DNA of 64,000 nt from Draconibacterium mangrovi_A (GTDB lineage: Bacteria; Bacteroidota; Bacteroidia; Bacteroidales; Prolixibacteraceae), in the NCBI RefSeq assembly GCF_037646455.1, contig NZ_JBBIXN010000008.1, positions 124,001 through 188,000 of the forward strand. The letters are read 5' to 3'. Under the pieces are notes generated by a model. That model was not told where the DNA came from, did no database searches, and saw only the letters and a list, made by a program, of their open reading frames with translations. This document shows positions 55,104 through 64,000 of this stretch, piece by piece; position 1 is the first letter of the stretch; each line of letters starts with the position of its first letter. Made by a program: the position numbers and the translations under genes.

Positions 55104-56051
55104 ATGGAAAATTTCTTTGACAACAAGCGTATCCTTGATCTGATCTGGAAACGCAAATTTCACTTTGTAGTTATTGGCATCATTGCCATTATTTTGTCGG
55201 CCATATTTTCGGGGCCGGCATTTATTACACCAAAGTATAAATCAACGGCACGCATTTATCCGACCAGCAATATTGCCGTATTTAGCGAGGAATCGAGAAC
55301 AGAACAATTGCTAGAGATTGTAAATTCGAGGGATATTAAGTTTAGAATGTTCGATGCTTTTGAACTAGATAAGGTCTACAATATTGATAAAAGTTTGCCG
55401 CAGTACTATACATATATGTTTGACATTTATAATACAAATGTAAGTTCAAGTAAGACTGAATTTGAGACAGTAGAAATTAAAGTATTTGATGAAGATCCGC
55501 TTCGGGCAAGCAATATGTGCGACTCGATTATTCAATTTGCAAATGAAAAAATTGGAAAATTACATGCACTCAAACAACTTGAGTTAATAAAAATAAATGA
55601 ACAACATTTAAAAATAAATAAAAACAAGCTCGATTCTATACAGCCTTTATTTCAGGATTTAAGAGAAGAAACAAACATTGTTAGTTATAAACAATTACCA
55701 TTTATAACTGAAGGTTATATGCGTTCTCTGGCAGAAAATAACGGCAACTCGGCTGATAACAAAAAGATTGCTGAACAATTAAAGCAATTTGAAGAAAAAG
55801 GAATGGATGTCTATCAGGCTGAAAAGTTGTTTTATAAGTACAGAAATGCTGTAGATTCATTAAAAAATATGATTGATATAGAAACAGTAGAAGCCAATAA
55901 AAAGATTACATTCAGTCATGTTGTTGAATATCCATACCCTGCCGACAAAAAGTCATTCCCGGTGCGCTGGATAATTGTCATGCTTTCCACTGTTTCTGCT
56001 GTATTTGTTGGCTTGCTGGCATTTTTAGTACTCGATTATAACAAAGAGTAG
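55104..56051 (+). CDS. Wzz-like polysaccharide chain-length/copolymerase protein
   Basis: This inner-membrane protein (315 residues) has the PCP layout: a helix near 22-44, a long periplasmic part with coiled coil (about 150-260), and a second helix near the C-terminus (WIIVMLSTVSAVFVGLLAFLVL). It lies eight bases before an O-antigen-ligase-like gene, so the two should act in surface polysaccharide assembly. The middle of the gene (about 55420-55900) is more AT-rich than its neighbours. No kinase domain or glycosyltransferase is nearby. Confidence 0.8.
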   Translation: MENFFDNKRILDLIWKRKFHFVVIGIIAIILSAIFSGPAFITPKYKSTARIYPTSNIAVFSEESRTEQLLEIVNSRDIKFRMFDAFELDKVYNIDKSLPQYYTYMFDIYNTNVSSSKTEFETVEIKVFDEDPLRASNMCDSIIQFANEKIGKLHALKQLELIKINEQHLKINKNKLDSIQPLFQDLREETNIVSYKQLPFITEGYMRSLAENNGNSADNKKIAEQLKQFEEKGMDVYQAEKLFYKYRNAVDSLKNMIDIETVEANKKITFSHVVEYPYPADKKSFPVRWIIVMLSTVSAVFVGLLAFLVLDYNKE

Positions 56052-56059
56052 AACCAATA

Positions 56060-57523
56060 GTGCTTCGAAACAGTTACATACGTATCTCGCTATTTTACCT
56101 AATTTCAGTAGGATTTATTCTCCTGAATCTTTGGTATATCGTGCAGAATGATTTGATGATATTAAACGCACTGCCCGTAATTCTGCTCATTTTGCTTGTG
56201 GCGATTTATTCGCTTGATAAAATCATTTACCTGGTTGCATTCTTTGCTCCGCTCTCCATACCATTGCACGAAATAATGCCGGGATTTGGATTTGATATGT
56301 ACCTGCCGACTGAGCCCTTGTTATTTGGTGTACTTATACTTTTTCTGCTGAAAGTCTTACAGGATCGAAAATTTGATCGGAAGATTCTTCTCCATCCCAT
56401 TTCCATTGCAGTATATATTAACCTGATTTGGTTGCTGATTACCAGCTTTACCAGCACCATGCCTGCAGTATCGTTCAAGTTTTTGCTGGCCCGAATTTGG
56501 TTTGTTGTAGCCTTGTATCTTTTAACTGCCAAGCTTTTTTCTGAAGGCAAAAACATGGAAAAATACGTGTGGCTATACGCTGCATCGTTTATGATCGTAA
56601 TTTTTTATGCCACTTTCAGACACATCGGTTACGGGCTATGGAATAAACAGGCTGCACATTTTGTCGTATCTCCTTTTTACAACGATCATACTTCCTACGG
56701 AGCTGCGTCGGCGCTTTATTTACCGTTCATGGCCATGTTCATGTTTCATCCGGGCTTTACGAAAAGAATTCGTCTGGTTTCGATATTTGCATTCATTGTT
56801 GTGTTTCTTGGATTCATTCTTTCGTATAGCCGCGCAGCCTGGCTGAGTATTTTCGTCGCCCTGATCGTTTGGGTGATTCTTTTGTTAAAGATACGTTTTA
56901 AGCCATTGTTCATCACATTTGTAGCACTTTTGGCCTTGTTCTTTGCTTTCCAGTCACAGATTCTGATGAAGCTCGAAAACAATTCCAAACAGTCGTCGGC
57001 CGATATGATGACTCACATTCATTCGATGTCGAACATTACTACCGACGCATCGAACCTGGAGCGTATAAACCGTTGGAGTTGCGCAATTAGAATGTTTGCC
57101 GACAAACCGATTACAGGTTTCGGACCGGGAACCTACATGTTTAAATACGCACCCTACCAGCTCACAAAAGACAGAACCATTATCAGCACTAATGCAGCTG
57201 ACGGAGGAAATGCTCACAGTGAATATTTGGGGCCTCTTTCCGAATCAGGAGTGCTGGGATTGCTCACCTTTTTACTGATTATTGGAGTTGTTATTTATAC
57301 CGGTGTAAATACCTACACGCGTGTCCGTGACAAGCGACTAAAACTAATCACATTGGCTGCTTTACTGGGACTAATAACTTATTACATCCATGGATTTCTA
57401 AACAACTTTCTCGATACGGATAAACTTTCCGTTCCGTTTTGGGGCTTTACCGCTATGATTGTGGCCATCGATATCATTTCCAGAAACCAGGAAAAACAAG
57501 CCAATAAAATCGAAAACGCTTAA
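56060..57523 (+). CDS. O-antigen ligase-like (Wzy_C) membrane protein
   Basis: This polytopic inner-membrane protein (487 residues, GTG start) has about ten helices and a large periplasmic loop near 295-400. The Wzy_C/WaaL-type features are LSYSRAAWLSIFVAL and the loop motif ITGFGPGTYMFKYAP followed by NAHSEYLGPLSESG. It could be a ligase or polymerase of surface glycan. It forms a pair with the Wzz-like gene and converges on the epimerase gene, with only two bases between their stop codons. Confidence 0.88.
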   Translation: MLRNSYIRISLFYLISVGFILLNLWYIVQNDLMILNALPVILLILLVAIYSLDKIIYLVAFFAPLSIPLHEIMPGFGFDMYLPTEPLLFGVLILFLLKVLQDRKFDRKILLHPISIAVYINLIWLLITSFTSTMPAVSFKFLLARIWFVVALYLLTAKLFSEGKNMEKYVWLYAASFMIVIFYATFRHIGYGLWNKQAAHFVVSPFYNDHTSYGAASALYLPFMAMFMFHPGFTKRIRLVSIFAFIVVFLGFILSYSRAAWLSIFVALIVWVILLLKIRFKPLFITFVALLALFFAFQSQILMKLENNSKQSSADMMTHIHSMSNITTDASNLERINRWSCAIRMFADKPITGFGPGTYMFKYAPYQLTKDRTIISTNAADGGNAHSEYLGPLSESGVLGLLTFLLIIGVVIYTGVNTYTRVRDKRLKLITLAALLGLITYYIHGFLNNFLDTDKLSVPFWGFTAMIVAIDIISRNQEKQANKIENA

Positions 57524-57525
57524 AG

Positions 57526-58725
57526 CTAAACTTCCTTTATCCGGTTAATGAGCTCGATCATTGCCCTGCTGTTGTGATAAGGGCATTTCCAGAATCCGGC
57601 TTTGTCTTCCGTATCAATAGCATTTCCTTGCTTGTCAATGCGTCCGTACCATTCTCCATTTTCGTAATCAATCATGTTTTCTTTGATAAAAGCCCAAACA
57701 AGTTCAACTTTGTTTAAATACTTTTTATCGCCTGAAATTTGCCAGCTATCCATTACTCCTACCATGGCTTCAGCCTGCGGCCACCAATGTTTATCGGTAT
57801 CGGTATGGCCTTTTTCTGTCTCATAAAAAAGCGAACCATCCGTATCGGTTCCATCAGCCAGTGTAGAATCAACAAGTAATAAAGCTGACTTTTTTGTTGC
57901 TTCCATTGCTTCTTTTATACCAATTTCATTGGCCGCCTCGCGCAATAACCAGGCCCCCTCAATATCATGTCCGTAAGAAATGAGCTCACTTCTGCAGGTC
58001 CAGTCCATTTCGAAAAACAGCTTAAAATGCCCCGTATTCTGATCTATTATTTTTGACTGAAAAACATTGATCAGGTGTAGAATCGAATTTTTAAGTTGCT
58101 CATCGGGCCATACACGATACAGGTTGGTATACGGCTCGAGGATGTGCAGGTGGGTATTCATCGATTTGGGATAATTGGCATCCTTCTCACTCAGTCGCAT
58201 GTCTTCAAGCGGGTTCCAGCTCTTATCCAACGCTTCAATATAGCCACCCAATTTCCAATCTCTGTAGTGCTTTTCTAAGAGTTGAAATAACGATTTGGCA
58301 TAATTCAGGCTTTCAGAGTTTCCGGTAGCCTTGTAATATTCCGAAAATGCATAAATTCCAAATCCTTGTGCATAGGCTTGTTTCCGGGTATTCACAGGAT
58401 TTCCAAGATGATCGGCCTCCCAGATAAGTCCACCGTTTTCAGCATCCCAAAAATAAGATTTCAGATAATCATAAGCTCTGTCGGCAAGTACGGCCAGTTT
58501 TTCAGAACCAATGACATTATATGCTGCAGCAAAAGTCCACAGTATGCGGGCATTTAAAACGGCTCCTTTTGAAGCTTTGGGATTGACTTCGCCAAAGTGG
58601 TTGATCTGTCCCACAAAACCACCGTATTCTTTGTCTACAGCCTGGCTACTCCAAAACTCAAGTATGTTATTCAATTCGTCCAGAAATTCTTCCTGAAGTT
58701 TAGAAAAATCAGTTTGAATGTTCAT
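57526..58725 (-). CDS. AGE-family epimerase, probable cellobiose 2-epimerase
   Basis: This (alpha/alpha)6-barrel enzyme of about 399 residues has the pattern of cellobiose 2-epimerases: NTHLHILEPYTNLYRVW, ISYGHDIEGAWLLREAA, HWWPQAEAMVGV and KCPYHNSRAM with the catalytic histidines. Such enzymes convert cellobiose or mannobiose at C2. I start at the ATG of MNIQTDF; 12 extra codons are possible. No signal peptide is seen. No glycoside hydrolases adjoin it. Confidence 0.85.
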   Translation of the reverse strand: MNIQTDFSKLQEEFLDELNNILEFWSSQAVDKEYGGFVGQINHFGEVNPKASKGAVLNARILWTFAAAYNVIGSEKLAVLADRAYDYLKSYFWDAENGGLIWEADHLGNPVNTRKQAYAQGFGIYAFSEYYKATGNSESLNYAKSLFQLLEKHYRDWKLGGYIEALDKSWNPLEDMRLSEKDANYPKSMNTHLHILEPYTNLYRVWPDEQLKNSILHLINVFQSKIIDQNTGHFKLFFEMDWTCRSELISYGHDIEGAWLLREAANEIGIKEAMEATKKSALLLVDSTLADGTDTDGSLFYETEKGHTDTDKHWWPQAEAMVGVMDSWQISGDKKYLNKVELVWAFIKENMIDYENGEWYGRIDKQGNAIDTEDKAGFWKCPYHNSRAMIELINRIKEV

Positions 58726-58910
58726 AAAAGTTTGATTCACAACCGTTGATCCGACAATCAAAGGTTAATTCATATTGTACTTTTTACAGCTTTGATTTTA
58801 GGTGAAAGATACAAAGATAAAATTAAATGATGCTACGCGTCATCAATGGAAATTTGGTGCTTAAAATCTGTTGGATTTATAGTCAAATGTGATCGTGGTA
58901 AAAGTTCTGT

Positions 58911-58988
58911 AAAAAAGAAAGGGCAGTTCAACAACTGCCCCCTTAAATGTTAACCCCCAAACACACAATAGGTCTGAACGACCTATTA
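58911..58988 (-). ncRNA. Candidate small RNA, about 78 nt
   Basis: From a perfect promoter (58991-59021) the minus strand would transcribe AATAGGTC-GTTCA-GACCTATT (eight-pair hairpin, 58967-58987), a single-stranded part with two GGGGG runs, then GGGCAGTT-GTTG-AACTGCCC (58921-58940) followed by TTTCTTTTTT, a full rho-independent terminator. There is no convincing reading frame. It is not part of the gene ending at 59199, since a complete promoter lies between. I could not assign it to a known RNA family. Confidence 0.6.
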
Positions 58989-58990
58989 CA

Positions 58991-59021
58991 CAAATCTAAA
59001 TAAAATTATAGTATACACAAA
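58991..59021 (-). promoter_or_regulatory. Perfect -33/-7 promoter of the candidate small RNA
   Basis: On the minus strand TTTG (59021-59018), 19 bases, and TAGATTTG (58998-58991) match the Bacteroidetes consensus exactly. The expected start falls at about 58984-58988, at the base of the first hairpin. Confidence 0.65.
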
Positions 59022-59198
59022 TATTTATTGAAATTTTTTGAAGAAAATCTCTTAGTAAAGAATCAGTTGGAGGAAATAGCTAAAATAACTTGAAATTAAA
59101 TCGAAGAAAATAGACAAGGAGCTTGTTTGCAGCCTATAATGTGTAACCGCGTTGGGGGAGATATTACAAAATAATCATAACGGAATTCAAAACACTAT

Positions 59199-59579
59199 TT
59201 AGCAAACAGCTGGTTCTTGAATCATTTCACGGGCTTCTCCAAATAAACGGTCAACAGCATCGTCGTACGACTTAATGCCCCTGCTGATTTGCAATATATT
59301 AAAAACAGGATTAGGTTTATCCACCATCTCGCAATAAACGGGATAACGTGTCGTATTTTTTGGAATCAATTTACCATTAGGATAATCGTAGGAAAATTCC
59401 TGGTGCTCGGCAAGCACAAATTCAATATCCGTTTTATCCGACGCTTGTTTGCAAAAACGGGCATAAACCATGTACACTTTTCCATCAGGCATACCGTAAA
59501 AACGAACTGGTAGTCTTGTTGGGATGTACGTCATGAGTGATTGGTGGATTAACTTGGCAATAACATTCATACTGAACAA
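59199..59579 (-). CDS. Small hypothetical protein
   Basis: I do not recognise a family. The 126-residue frame has mixed alpha/beta character with TRLPVRFYGMPDGKVYMVYA, EHQEFSYDYPNG, and a helical end (YDDAVDRLFGEAREMIQ). Later ATGs (59570, 59534) are possible starts. Flanks of about 260-440 bases without other genes suggest it is transcribed alone. Coding use resembles the neighbours, so I consider it real. Confidence 0.6.
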   Translation of the reverse strand: MFSMNVIAKLIHQSLMTYIPTRLPVRFYGMPDGKVYMVYARFCKQASDKTDIEFVLAEHQEFSYDYPNGKLIPKNTTRYPVYCEMVDKPNPVFNILQISRGIKSYDDAVDRLFGEAREMIQEPAVC

Positions 59580-59839
59580 GTTAATATGGTTTGTAATTGT
59601 TGCTAATTTAACAAAAAAACTTAGAACAACACATATCTAGCTAATTCCAAATGTTAAATAATGTTATGATCGATGTTTTATAACAATAATTCGAAGTTAT
59701 TTTCAGCAATTTGTAAACCGTTTCGACCAGTAGTATAACATTTTGGTCGCAAGCCATTCACAATTTTCAGCAAAAAACTGATTTATAAACAGTGGTCATT
59801 GAAAATCTACACCAAATACGTCTAAGATTGAAGCTCTAC

Positions 59840-60544
59840 TTATTTTTTGGCCAGATAATGAATGGCCTGAAACAGCAGTTTTCGGTAATCCTTTTCAACA
59901 TAAGTACGCTTGTCGTGTCCGGGTTGAATGTACAAAACTGTTGAATTCCGATACTGGTTTTCCCAGGCAATGTACTCCATGCTTTTCGGATGCGTAGTTC
60001 TCAGTAAGGGTTTAACTTCATCAGAAACCATCACATTGCCATACACTTCATCAAAAAAGCGAAGTTCACGGAATCCATTGGTTACCGGAGTATAGTTCTC
60101 TACTTTGCTGTACACCCATACATCGTGTTCATAGGTCGAAAGCTGATCTTCATCAACATTCGGTGCTTCCTCAATATATTTGCCTCCAATTATTGATTGA
60201 AACTCAGGCCACTTTTGATACGACACAAGGGCATGATGCAAAAACAAAAACGGTTTCCCGTTCTGGGTAAGGTTGAGATAAGCCATGCGCTCTTCGAGGC
60301 TAATATTTTGCCACATATCGTAAAAAACCAGTACATCGAACTCATCAGCTTTACCGGACGCTATTTGCCGGTTCGCATCGGGTTGTGCAAAATGCTCGTA
60401 TTCTATGCCTTTCAGTTCATCAAACATCTGGAAGAACTGTAAGGTATCGTATGAATGTCCGCCGGTAATCAGCATCACTTTTATGGTTTCAGCTTTTGCA
60501 GGAACCAAAAAAGAAAGGAAAAACAGGAGTAAAATTATCCGCAT
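59840..60544 (-). CDS. Secreted ThuA-domain protein
   Basis: This protein (234 residues) has a signal peptide (RIILLLFFLSFLVPAKA) and a ThuA/trehalose-utilisation-type, glutamine-amidotransferase-like fold: VMLITGGHSYDT, DVLVFYDMWQNIS, FLFLHHALVS and ENQYRNSTVLYIQPGHD. The family occurs near sugar-degradation genes, but its activity is not established. It is divergent from the lipoprotein hydrolase at 60739 with about 190 bases between. Confidence 0.85.
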   Translation of the reverse strand: MRIILLLFFLSFLVPAKAETIKVMLITGGHSYDTLQFFQMFDELKGIEYEHFAQPDANRQIASGKADEFDVLVFYDMWQNISLEERMAYLNLTQNGKPFLFLHHALVSYQKWPEFQSIIGGKYIEEAPNVDEDQLSTYEHDVWVYSKVENYTPVTNGFRELRFFDEVYGNVMVSDEVKPLLRTTHPKSMEYIAWENQYRNSTVLYIQPGHDKRTYVEKDYRKLLFQAIHYLAKK

Positions 60545-60686
60545 AGCATTTGTGTTTTTAGTACGAGAAAAAAATCATCAACACTTAAAAATAGGCAAAT
60601 GCTACCAGATGTTGTGCAAGAATATAATGTTCCTTTTCAACAAGGTCTGTTTATATTTGTTGGTACTAAATTGTCAGGCCGGTTCG

Positions 60687-60713
60687 TTTTAATATTAAAA
60701 TGGCCTAAATTTG
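60687..60713 (+). promoter_or_regulatory. Promoter with palindrome before the lipoprotein hydrolase gene
   Basis: A perfect -7 element TAAATTTG lies at 60706-60713. Directly upstream is the perfect 14-base palindrome TTTTAATATTAAAA (60687-60700), placed where the spacer should be. No clear -33 is visible. It could be an operator, but an AT-rich palindrome of this size may be chance. Confidence 0.4.
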
Positions 60714-60738
60714 TTTATATATTTGAAAACAATTTACC

Positions 60739-61974
60739 ATGAACACTTATTTAAGACGCTTTTATTATTTCCTTGCATTCGTTATTGCTTTTGCATCGTG
60801 CGACGAGTTTGAAGACGTGCCGCCACAATCCGATGATGAATATTTAGTCCAACATACAAAGATCGAAAGCAGTTCGAGATCAGCTCTCGAGATACAAACA
60901 CTTATTACTTTAGCTTCTCTTCAATACCCCGATTTAGCTGAAATTAAAGACAAGTTCACTTCGGGTGTTGATGTATATAAAATAACATACAATACAACCT
61001 TCGAAGGTGAAGATCGTTTGGCCTCGGGCTTGTTGTGTTTGCCCACAGAAAGCGGCTCCTACCCGATTATGAGTTTCCAGAACGGAACAAACACCCTGCA
61101 CGACGCGGCACCGTCTGAAGATCTGGAAAACAACTTTTTTCAGTTGCTTGAAACAATGGCTTCAACCGGTTTTGTTGTGGCCATACCCGATTACCTAGGA
61201 TTTGGAGAAGCAGACGACATGTTTCACCCCTACCTTCATAAAGAATCGACAGTACAAAGCGTTTTGGATATGTTGCGTGCTGCAAAGGAAATGCTGGACA
61301 AACAGGAAGATTTGGAATTTAACAACGATCTTTACATCACCGGCTATTCACAAGGTGGCTGGACAACAATGGCACTTCAGCGGGCCATTGAAACAAATTA
61401 TTCGAATGAATTTACCTTGAAAGCCAGTGCATGTGGTGGTGGTCCGCATAACCTGATCGCTTTTACTGATTATCTGGTGTCGGAAGAAACCTATCCAATG
61501 CCCTATTTTCTGGCTTATCTTTTCAATAGCTACATGAACCTTGGTATGACTACACCGATCGATTCAATTTTTCAGCAACCGTATGCCGATAGGATCCCCG
61601 ATCTGTTTGATGGCAACAATTCAGGAGCTGACATCAACAATCAGCTTAATACAAACGTGAGTGACTTATTTCAACCCGGATTTATCGAGAACTGGAATAA
61701 AGGGGGTATTTATGAATCGCTTTATTCCATGCTGGAAGCCAATACAAATTCCGGCTATTCTACAGCGGTACCGACCTTGCTTATTCATGGTGAAGTCGAC
61801 ACGTATGTTCCGTCCTTCTTAAGCGAGAATCTTTACCAGGAATTTATCTCTGAAGGCGTAAATCCGAAACAAGTGGGTCTGTCTTTGCTACAGGGTTTAG
61901 ACCATACCAGTGCCATAATCCCGGCCGAACTCTCTTCGATTATGTGGTTCATCGATCTGAAAGAAGGAAACTAA
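60739..61974 (+). CDS. Lipoprotein alpha/beta hydrolase (secretory-lipase/esterase-like)
   Basis: This is a predicted surface or periplasmic esterase (411 residues). The N-terminus ends in a lipobox (AFASC, C21), indicating a lipoprotein. The nucleophile elbow is GYSQGGW (about 199-205), the acid in HGEVD and the histidine in GLDHTSA. The cap-like middle region is rich in P, F and N. It resembles fungal and bacterial secretory lipases of the LIP type. It converges on the AraC-type gene, 12 bases apart. The substrate is unknown. Confidence 0.87.
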   Translation: MNTYLRRFYYFLAFVIAFASCDEFEDVPPQSDDEYLVQHTKIESSSRSALEIQTLITLASLQYPDLAEIKDKFTSGVDVYKITYNTTFEGEDRLASGLLCLPTESGSYPIMSFQNGTNTLHDAAPSEDLENNFFQLLETMASTGFVVAIPDYLGFGEADDMFHPYLHKESTVQSVLDMLRAAKEMLDKQEDLEFNNDLYITGYSQGGWTTMALQRAIETNYSNEFTLKASACGGGPHNLIAFTDYLVSEETYPMPYFLAYLFNSYMNLGMTTPIDSIFQQPYADRIPDLFDGNNSGADINNQLNTNVSDLFQPGFIENWNKGGIYESLYSMLEANTNSGYSTAVPTLLIHGEVDTYVPSFLSENLYQEFISEGVNPKQVGLSLLQGLDHTSAIIPAELSSIMWFIDLKEGN

Positions 61975-61986
61975 TCCAACACACAA

Positions 61987-64000
61987 TCAGATCAGATGCT
62001 TTTCTTTTAGCGAGGCTTTCAGGTTTTCGTGGAAAGCATTGAAGTTGTTTTCTATTTTTGAAACTGTTCTTTTATACCCGCGCACCTTTCTTAATTCTTG
62101 AAAGGGAGGTTCCAGTGGCAGAAAAAGAACAGTCCAGTAATGGAACTGTTGTTCCTGCGCAAATAATTCGAGGTAAGAATAGGCCTGTTCAGTATTTCCC
62201 GTAAGCGCATAATACATGCACAGGTTTAAATTTTTGTAGGCTGAATCAGTATTTTCGGAAAAAGTTTTATAGGATTCAAGAAAACGATCAGCCTCCTCCT
62301 TTTTACCAAGTTGCAAACAAGTATATGCAATTTTAGCATCCTCTTGCGGATATACATCCATACCAACAGCATTTTTAATGGCCAGATACAGCTGATAATA
62401 CTCGTAAGCTGCCTGATAATCGTGCTGATAATAGCAGATTTTAGCCAGCTCCTGGGCAATATCCAAGCGGTTTCTGTCTTTATCCAATGCACGCTTTAAC
62501 GACTCCCGAAGTTGATCCATATCCCTGTTTCCGGCATAAACGATGTACGCTTTTACGTATTCGGAATACAAATTATCCGGATTATAATCGAGCGATTTGT
62601 TTATGTATTTCAAGGCTTGATCCTGAAATCCGGACTGGATAAACGCATTGGCAATATGCAGGTAATTGAAACTGTTGGTAACCGAATCGTAAGCAGCCGG
62701 ATCGACCTGTAAACCCCGCAGCGCATATTCTAGGTACTTTTCGGTATCGGGCAAATAGTTGGCATATAAATCCACCATAAAATAAAGTACGAGATCATAA
62801 CTTGGATTGTATTCCAGTGCCTTTTCGAAATAGGGCACTGCCAGCTCGTACTCGTGATGAGCCATGTAAACCAATGCTTTGGAAATTAAGCTTTGTGGCA
62901 ATTCCGAATCGTAGAACAATGCCTTATCGGCATAGTAATTTATGGAGTCAGCAAATTGTCGTTCGGCCAGGTTGACTTCAACAACATAATAAGTAATGGC
63001 AGTTGCCGCATAAGCACGTGCAAAAGTATTATCGAGCCTGATCGCAGCATGAAAATGCGGAATAGCCTTTTTTAGTTCTTCCGGATCAGCCGTATTATTC
63101 AGAATTTCCAGTCCTTTTAAGAACTCGTCGTATGCCTCCAGGTTTTCGGTAGGTGCTTTTTCAATTCTCTTCTGCTCTTCAGGAGTAATAATCACTTCAA
63201 TCTCTTCAGCAATGTTTCTGGCGATATCACTCTGTAAAGCAAAAATATCTTCGGTGGTACGCTCGTATTGCCGGCTAAGCAGGTAATTGTCGGTGCCGGC
63301 TTCAATCAACTGGATATTTAAGAGAATACGGTCACCGGCTTTTTGCCCACTTCCTTCAACTACATAATTCACGTTTAATTCTTTGGCAATCTCCGGAATA
63401 GTTTTCGGATTATGACGGTATTTCTCCACCGAAGTACGACTGATAACACGCAGATTTTCAATTCCCTGCAACTTATTCAGTGTCGACTCCATAATGCCGT
63501 TAATGATGTATACATTGCTCGAATCGTTACTGTCGTTGATGAACGGTAATACAGCTATTGATTGTGGTTTATTTTGCTGATCTTCACCGGGCAAGATGAA
63601 AAAATAGATTGCTGCAGCAACCAGAACAACTACTGCCACAGGCAGAATCCATATTGGTATCTTACGTGTTTTCTCCTGAACTTCATGCGAAGTTTCGGCA
63701 ACTTCTTCTTGTAGTTCCGGTTCATGTTCGGCAATGCTTCCGGGTGGATATCCATAGTGCTCGCGAAAGCATTTTATGAAATACGAAACGCTGCTAAAAC
63801 CAACTTTGTAGGAAACTTCGGAAACGGTATACGATTCGTTACGCAACATTTCGGCAGCGTTTTCCAAACGAATATTCCGGATGAACTGGCTCACAGAAAC
63901 GCCACTTGCTTTCGACACTTTCCGCAATAAGTTCGATCGGCTCATCCCTATCCTGTCGGCAAGTTCGCTGACTCCAAATTGCTCATTCGAAATTTCTTCC
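61987..64000 (-). CDS. AraC-type regulator fused to a membrane segment, TolB-like domain and TPR repeats (5' end cut)
   Basis: The frame is open to the right edge: codons before the first in-frame ATG (63945) still encode AraC helices (ISNEQFGVSELADRIGMSRS), so the start lies outside. The visible protein has an AraC helix-turn-helix pair (to about residue 105), one membrane helix (IWILPVAVVVLVAAAIYFFIL), a TolB-like/adenylate-cyclase-associated domain (SIAVLPFINDSND...RVISRTSVEKY) and about eight TPR repeats. The DNA-binding half would be cytoplasmic and the rest periplasmic, so it may sense extracytoplasmic signals. The regulated genes are not shown. Confidence 0.88.
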   Translation of the reverse strand, partial: EEISNEQFGVSELADRIGMSRSNLLRKVSKASGVSVSQFIRNIRLENAAEMLRNESYTVSEVSYKVGFSSVSYFIKCFREHYGYPPGSIAEHEPELQEEVAETSHEVQEKTRKIPIWILPVAVVVLVAAAIYFFILPGEDQQNKPQSIAVLPFINDSNDSSNVYIINGIMESTLNKLQGIENLRVISRTSVEKYRHNPKTIPEIAKELNVNYVVEGSGQKAGDRILLNIQLIEAGTDNYLLSRQYERTTEDIFALQSDIARNIAEEIEVIITPEEQKRIEKAPTENLEAYDEFLKGLEILNNTADPEELKKAIPHFHAAIRLDNTFARAYAATAITYYVVEVNLAERQFADSINYYADKALFYDSELPQSLISKALVYMAHHEYELAVPYFEKALEYNPSYDLVLYFMVDLYANYLPDTEKYLEYALRGLQVDPAAYDSVTNSFNYLHIANAFIQSGFQDQALKYINKSLDYNPDNLYSEYVKAYIVYAGNRDMDQLRESLKRALDKDRNRLDIAQELAKICYYQHDYQAAYEYYQLYLAIKNAVGMDVYPQEDAKIAYTCLQLGKKEEADRFLESYKTFSENTDSAYKNLNLCMYYALTGNTEQAYSYLELFAQEQQFHYWTVLFLPLEPPFQELRKVRGYKRTVSKIENNFNAFHENLKASLKEKHLI

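Overview
The window is a 64 kb chromosomal stretch of a Bacteroidota bacterium, most likely of the class Bacteroidia (Marinilabiliales/Prolixibacteraceae-like). This is inferred from the TonB-dependent receptor, a subtilase with a type IX secretion-like C-terminus, several paralogous MacB/FtsX permeases, promoters of the Bacteroidetes -33/-7 type (TTTG, about 20 bases, TAnnTTTG), and the typical gene families. No phage, transposase, CRISPR array or rRNA was seen. One tRNA gene (Val, anticodon TAC), one TPP riboswitch and one candidate small RNA were found.

Region 1 (1-16964) is an export and signalling island. On the minus strand lie a TolC-type outer-membrane protein, a MacA-type adaptor, a LolD/MacB-type ATPase and three MacB-type permeases (the last cut by the window edge). 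Upstream of these is a fourth permease, then a small secreted acidic protein with three ENWM repeats. Divergent from it are a sigma-54-dependent response regulator and its histidine kinase. Two overlapping -24/-12 sigma-54 elements precede the tolC-like gene and a weaker one precedes the ENWM gene. Each has a TGT...ACA palindrome about 110 bases upstream, with 15 of 17 bases shared. I infer that the kinase/regulator pair drives both the pump and the small protein, and this is the most interesting unit in the window.

Region 2 (17011-33324) is mostly housekeeping: tRNA-Val, folC, a PIN-PhoH ATPase, then an operon of mtaB, an inositol-phosphatase-like gene, an unknown gene, a family 2 glycosyltransferase and a thioesterase. 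A TPP-riboswitch-controlled TonB-dependent receptor follows. On the minus strand a long run holds a MORN-repeat protein, a secreted subtilase, xseA, xseB, a DUF2007-like protein, deoC and a XanB2-like chorismatase.

Region 3 (33325-46759) carries single genes and small units: YceI, an extradiol dioxygenase with a possible Tat signal, a cysteine-cluster protein, MarC, a zinc alcohol dehydrogenase, YbaK, the divergent dps/oxyR pair with a LysR-type operator candidate, a small Tat-signal protein, dnaK, a predicted outer-membrane protein, panB, an RluA-type pseudouridine synthase and cytidine deaminase.

Region 4 (46830-64000) starts with a 1836-residue pectinesterase whose N-terminus has four tandem modules, two of them sharing a 114-bp identical tract. 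Then come a LysM glucosaminidase, tyrS, a Wzz-like protein with an O-antigen-ligase-like protein, a cellobiose 2-epimerase-like enzyme, a candidate 78-nt small RNA with a perfect promoter and terminator, a small unknown protein, a ThuA-domain protein, a lipoprotein hydrolase, and an AraC-TolB-TPR regulator cut by the right edge.

Intergenic structure includes three copies of a 65-80 bp inverted-repeat element and vestigial permease C-terminal tails.
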